Below are positions 61,565-64,000 of a DNA stretch of 64,000 nucleotides, piece by piece (within the stretch, counting starts at the first letter, position 1; every line of letters begins with the position of its first letter). The DNA is taken from positions 108,537,087-108,601,086 of the forward strand of contig CM043966.1 of the NCBI GenBank assembly GCA_014529385.2. The letters run 5' to 3'. The notes under the pieces were generated by a model. That model was not told the origin of the DNA and ran no database searches. It saw nothing but the letters and a program-made list of their open reading frames with translations. The position numbers and the translations under genes are program-made. The DNA is from Adiantum capillus-veneris. Taxonomy: Eukaryota > Streptophyta > Polypodiopsida > Polypodiales > Pteridaceae.

Positions 61565-61862
61565 CATAACCTTTTGTGAGGGTCATTCAATGATGTTTTT
61601 TGAATTCAAGCACTAGGGAATAGGTTACCCAATGTGAGGTGGATTAGATTGCTAAAGATCCCCATTTGTGGCCTTGCCATTGGATATGTATAAATAGTCC
61701 TCTCGTTTGCCTATAGCACTCTTTTGCATTAACACTACAGTGGTTTTTGCTAATTTTCTACTTGATTTTTTCATTTTTGAGCAAAAATAACTCTGACAAA
61801 ATTTTTGCAAAAAAATTCCCATAAATTCCTAGTCTCGCTCTCTCCATTTTCTCTTGTTAGTC
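61565..61862 (+). mobile_element. Probable LTR or leader of Copia remnant, interrupted by element A
   Basis: A clear TATAAATAG box lies at 61,689-61,697, followed 166 bases later by the ATG of a Copia gag. The left part is shared with 21,585-21,675. The missing upstream half should be the flank left of 48,280. No PBS was recognised, so LTR limits are open. Confidence 0.5.
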
Positions 61863-62664
61863 ATGGCTAGAACTTCTAAGAAAGAATAATATTATATCAA
61901 GAAGTTTGATCGCACAAACTTCACAATATGGAAGTAGCATATGGTCAATATGGGCCTTGTAATGCCATTGAAAGAGTGTAAAGAGGGTGTTTACATTGAT
62001 GTGCTTGTGCTATGGTGACCATTTTCCTACACCTTGGTGAGTCCAAATTCTTTATAATTATGGGAAAAACTAGGAATTATGGGAGTCATTACGCATTGTA
62101 TATTTTTTTTAATGAAGAATCTTATGCTGAATAATTTGTTTACATAACTTATATCCAAGGGGCTTAATTTTGATAATGAAATGAAAGAAAATTTATTGCT
62201 ATGTTCTTTGCTTACATCACGGGATATATTTAACACTACCATTAGTAACTTTGCCCCTAAGGACAAGCTTGTTTATAATGATGTTACCAATGCTTTTCTC
62301 ACAAAAGAGATTTGACAACGGTCTCTTGACACTATTGGGAATGGTGATGCATATATAACAAGTGGAAATAGGAAAAGGAACAATCAAAGGCAAAGAAGTC
62401 ATAGTCACACTCGTAATTGTTCTCAAGATCGCAAGAATCTATGTATCAAGAGTCATGGACATGACATGCGGAACATTGAATGCTACCATTGTCACAAAAA
62501 AGGACACTTGAAGAAGGATTGTTGTTTATTGCAAGCAAAGAAAGTTAAAGACATTGTCATAAGTTTTGCACCTCCTAAGAGCAATGTGAAGAAAGAGAAG
62601 CTCAATGTCATAGAGTCTCCAATTGTGACGTTGTTCCCGACATGCCACAGTCGTCAGGTATACT
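61863..62664 (+). pseudogene. Copia gag remnant
   Basis: The ATG at 61,863 opens MARTSKKE, and after a stop comes YIKKFDRTNFTIWK, the conserved start of Copia gag. Much of the middle is deleted or frame-broken. The nucleocapsid has a canonical knuckle, CYHCHKKGHLKKDC, at 62,481-62,522. Tryptophan codons have become stops in places (WK*H). It is inactive. Confidence 0.85.
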
Positions 62665-62723
62665 AGTCTTCACTTTTGACTTGAGTCTAGAGGAAATGTT
62701 AACTCTTGACAAATGTTATGCAT

Positions 62724-63235
62724 AGAATTGGATTACTGACTCAGGTGCAGTTTTTCATATTATTCCTCACAAGGAGTGGTTCTCCAATTATGCTTTCACA
62801 CATGGTTCAAGTAGTTGGGTGATTCTCATCAGCTTGAGATATGTGGCATTGGAGATGTGAATTTGCATATGTGGAATGGTACTAAGTTCATTTTGCAAGG
62901 TGTTAGACATGTCCCAAAAGTCTAGCTCATTACAGTTCTCTTCTATGAAAGAGAATTCTATCTATGTAGCCGAGCTTCCTTCTACTAAGTTGTGGCATAG
63001 CCGGATTGATCATACAAGTCAAAAGGGAATGAAAACATTATTACAATGTTTTGGCTGTATCCCTGTGCTAAAATATTCTGACTTTAGTTTGTGTGAGCAT
63101 TGCATATACAACAAACAGACTAGGCTTACCACTTTTCCATTGGATAAAAAGTTACGAAATCCTCTAGATTTGGTTCATAGTGATCTATGTGGACTTATGC
63201 CTCATAAGTCTCTAAGAGGGCATCATATTTCCTGA
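62724..63235 (+). pseudogene. Copia protease and integrase N-terminus remnant
   Basis: WITDSGAVFHIIPHKEWF (DSGA at 62,738-62,749) is the Copia protease active site. After a frameshift GVRHVPKV matches the protease-integrase border. LWHSRIDHTSQKGMKTLL followed by CEHCIYNKQTR is the integrase zinc-binding (GAG pre-integrase) region. HSDLCGLMPHKSLRG carries the first catalytic aspartate. The order gag-protease-integrase is diagnostic of Copia. Confidence 0.9.
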
Positions 63236-64000
63236 CTTTCATATATGACTCTACTTAAAAGGTGTGGGTCTACCTCTTAAAGAGGAAATATGAAGTATTT
63301 AGAGTCTCCTAAAAGCTCCTAGCTATGGTTGAGAACCAATCATGAGAATTAGTCAAGCAAGAAGTTGAAGGCTTTGTGCATTGACAATTGGGGATACTAC
63401 ATATTCACTACGTTAATGGACTTCTATAGCAAATGAGGCATTTGGAAATATTTTACTATATCTATGGAAAATTTACCTCAAGAGTTTTGGGGAGAAACTC
63501 TTATGACAACGGTGAATATAATAAATAGTCTTCCTAGTACACCATTGAACTAGAAGATTTTGTAGGAGATGTGGATAGGCAAGAACCCTTATTATGACAA
63601 ATTATGTGCACTTAGGTGTGAGACATTCTCACATGTTCCTAAAGAGCTTAGAAAGAAGTTGGACCTTAAGTCACAAAATGAATCTTCATTGGGTATGGTG
63701 CAGATGGAGAGATGGATTATCCACTCTGGCACTAGAATCTTGGAGATTAACTTATAGCTCATAGATTATCTTTAATCAAAGACGCTTTAAAATCCCATGA
63801 AAGATGTTGAGTATTGCAAAATGAGAATGGAGGATGTAGCCTCACAGGGATCTTGATGAAGATGTCTACATGAAATAGATTGAATTCAAGCTTGAGAAGC
63901 CTACAAGGGAAAAACTAGTGTGTCGATTTTGTAAGGAATTTTATGGCCTAAAACAAGACTCAATGTAGTGGTACATGAAGTTTGATAAGCACATGTAGTT
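63236..64000 (+). pseudogene. Copia integrase to RT remnant, runs off window
   Basis: Frames are badly broken. Near the window end CKEFYGLKQDSM and WYMKFDKHM match the Copia RT phrase normally read as YGLKQ...W. Only about 750 bases separate the first integrase aspartate from this RT motif, so most of integrase and early RT is deleted. A 62-codon piece (63,569-63,757) is unassigned. Confidence 0.7.

Overview
The window is a 64-kb block of a large, repeat-rich land-plant nuclear genome. I see no intact host gene, rRNA, tRNA or CRISPR array. Almost everything recognisable is LTR retrotransposon: Ty3/gypsy elements of at least three lineages, two Copia remnants and one short non-autonomous LTR element, separated by microsatellites, minisatellites and anonymous AT-rich DNA. 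Older copies are full of stops and frameshifts. A non-flowering plant (gymnosperm or fern) is my guess from the style of the elements; the species cannot be fixed from the sequence.

Layout. 1-3.1 kb: Copia gag remnant followed directly by a polypurine tract and LTR. 3.8-4.1 kb: chromodomain tail, PPT and LTR start of a chromovirus. 4.1-7.2 kb (+): decayed gypsy protease-RT-RNase H. 7.3-9.7 kb (-): chromovirus remnant with a tandemly duplicated gag segment. 9.7-12.8 kb: nothing recognised. 12.8-21.4 kb (-): element B (LTR, tRNA-Asp-type PBS, leader, gag, protease 1, protease 2 and tail, no RT or integrase). 21.7-23.16 kb (+): gag/protease 5' fragment of another gypsy element (E). 23.16-31.1 kb (+): element C (5'-truncated gag, protease, RT-RNase H, unknown 3' ORFs, PPT, LTR). 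31.1-32.7 kb: microsatellites and a palindromic minisatellite. 32.7-33.2 kb: gag fragment of the element-A family. 33.2-39.5 kb (-): element D, relative of C in the opposite orientation. 39.5-43.1 kb: LTR relic and an unknown coiled-coil pseudogene. 43.9-45.9 kb (+): short non-autonomous LTR element. 45.9-48.3 kb: anonymous. 48,285-61,559 (-): element A, complete with both LTRs and a 5-bp target-site duplication (ATCTG). 61.6-64 kb (+): Copia remnant into whose 5' region A appears to have inserted.

Element A (13,275 bp) is the highlight. Its near-identical 576/574-bp LTRs mark it as young. In its minus-strand sense it carries PBS, minisatellite leader, gag with four zinc knuckles, an in-frame TGA, then pol with protease 1, RT, RNase H, integrase and GPY module. 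Unusually this is followed by a second retropepsin-like domain (DTGA) with a repeated W-[VI]-P-K tail, then by a 140-codon extra ORF that has its own upstream TATA-like box and an internal copy of the PPT core. A lacks the centre of RT, so this copy could have moved only if the deletion came afterwards or if it was helped in trans. Element B keeps the second-protease/tail block although RT and integrase are gone, so that block belongs to the lineage and is not a one-off insertion.
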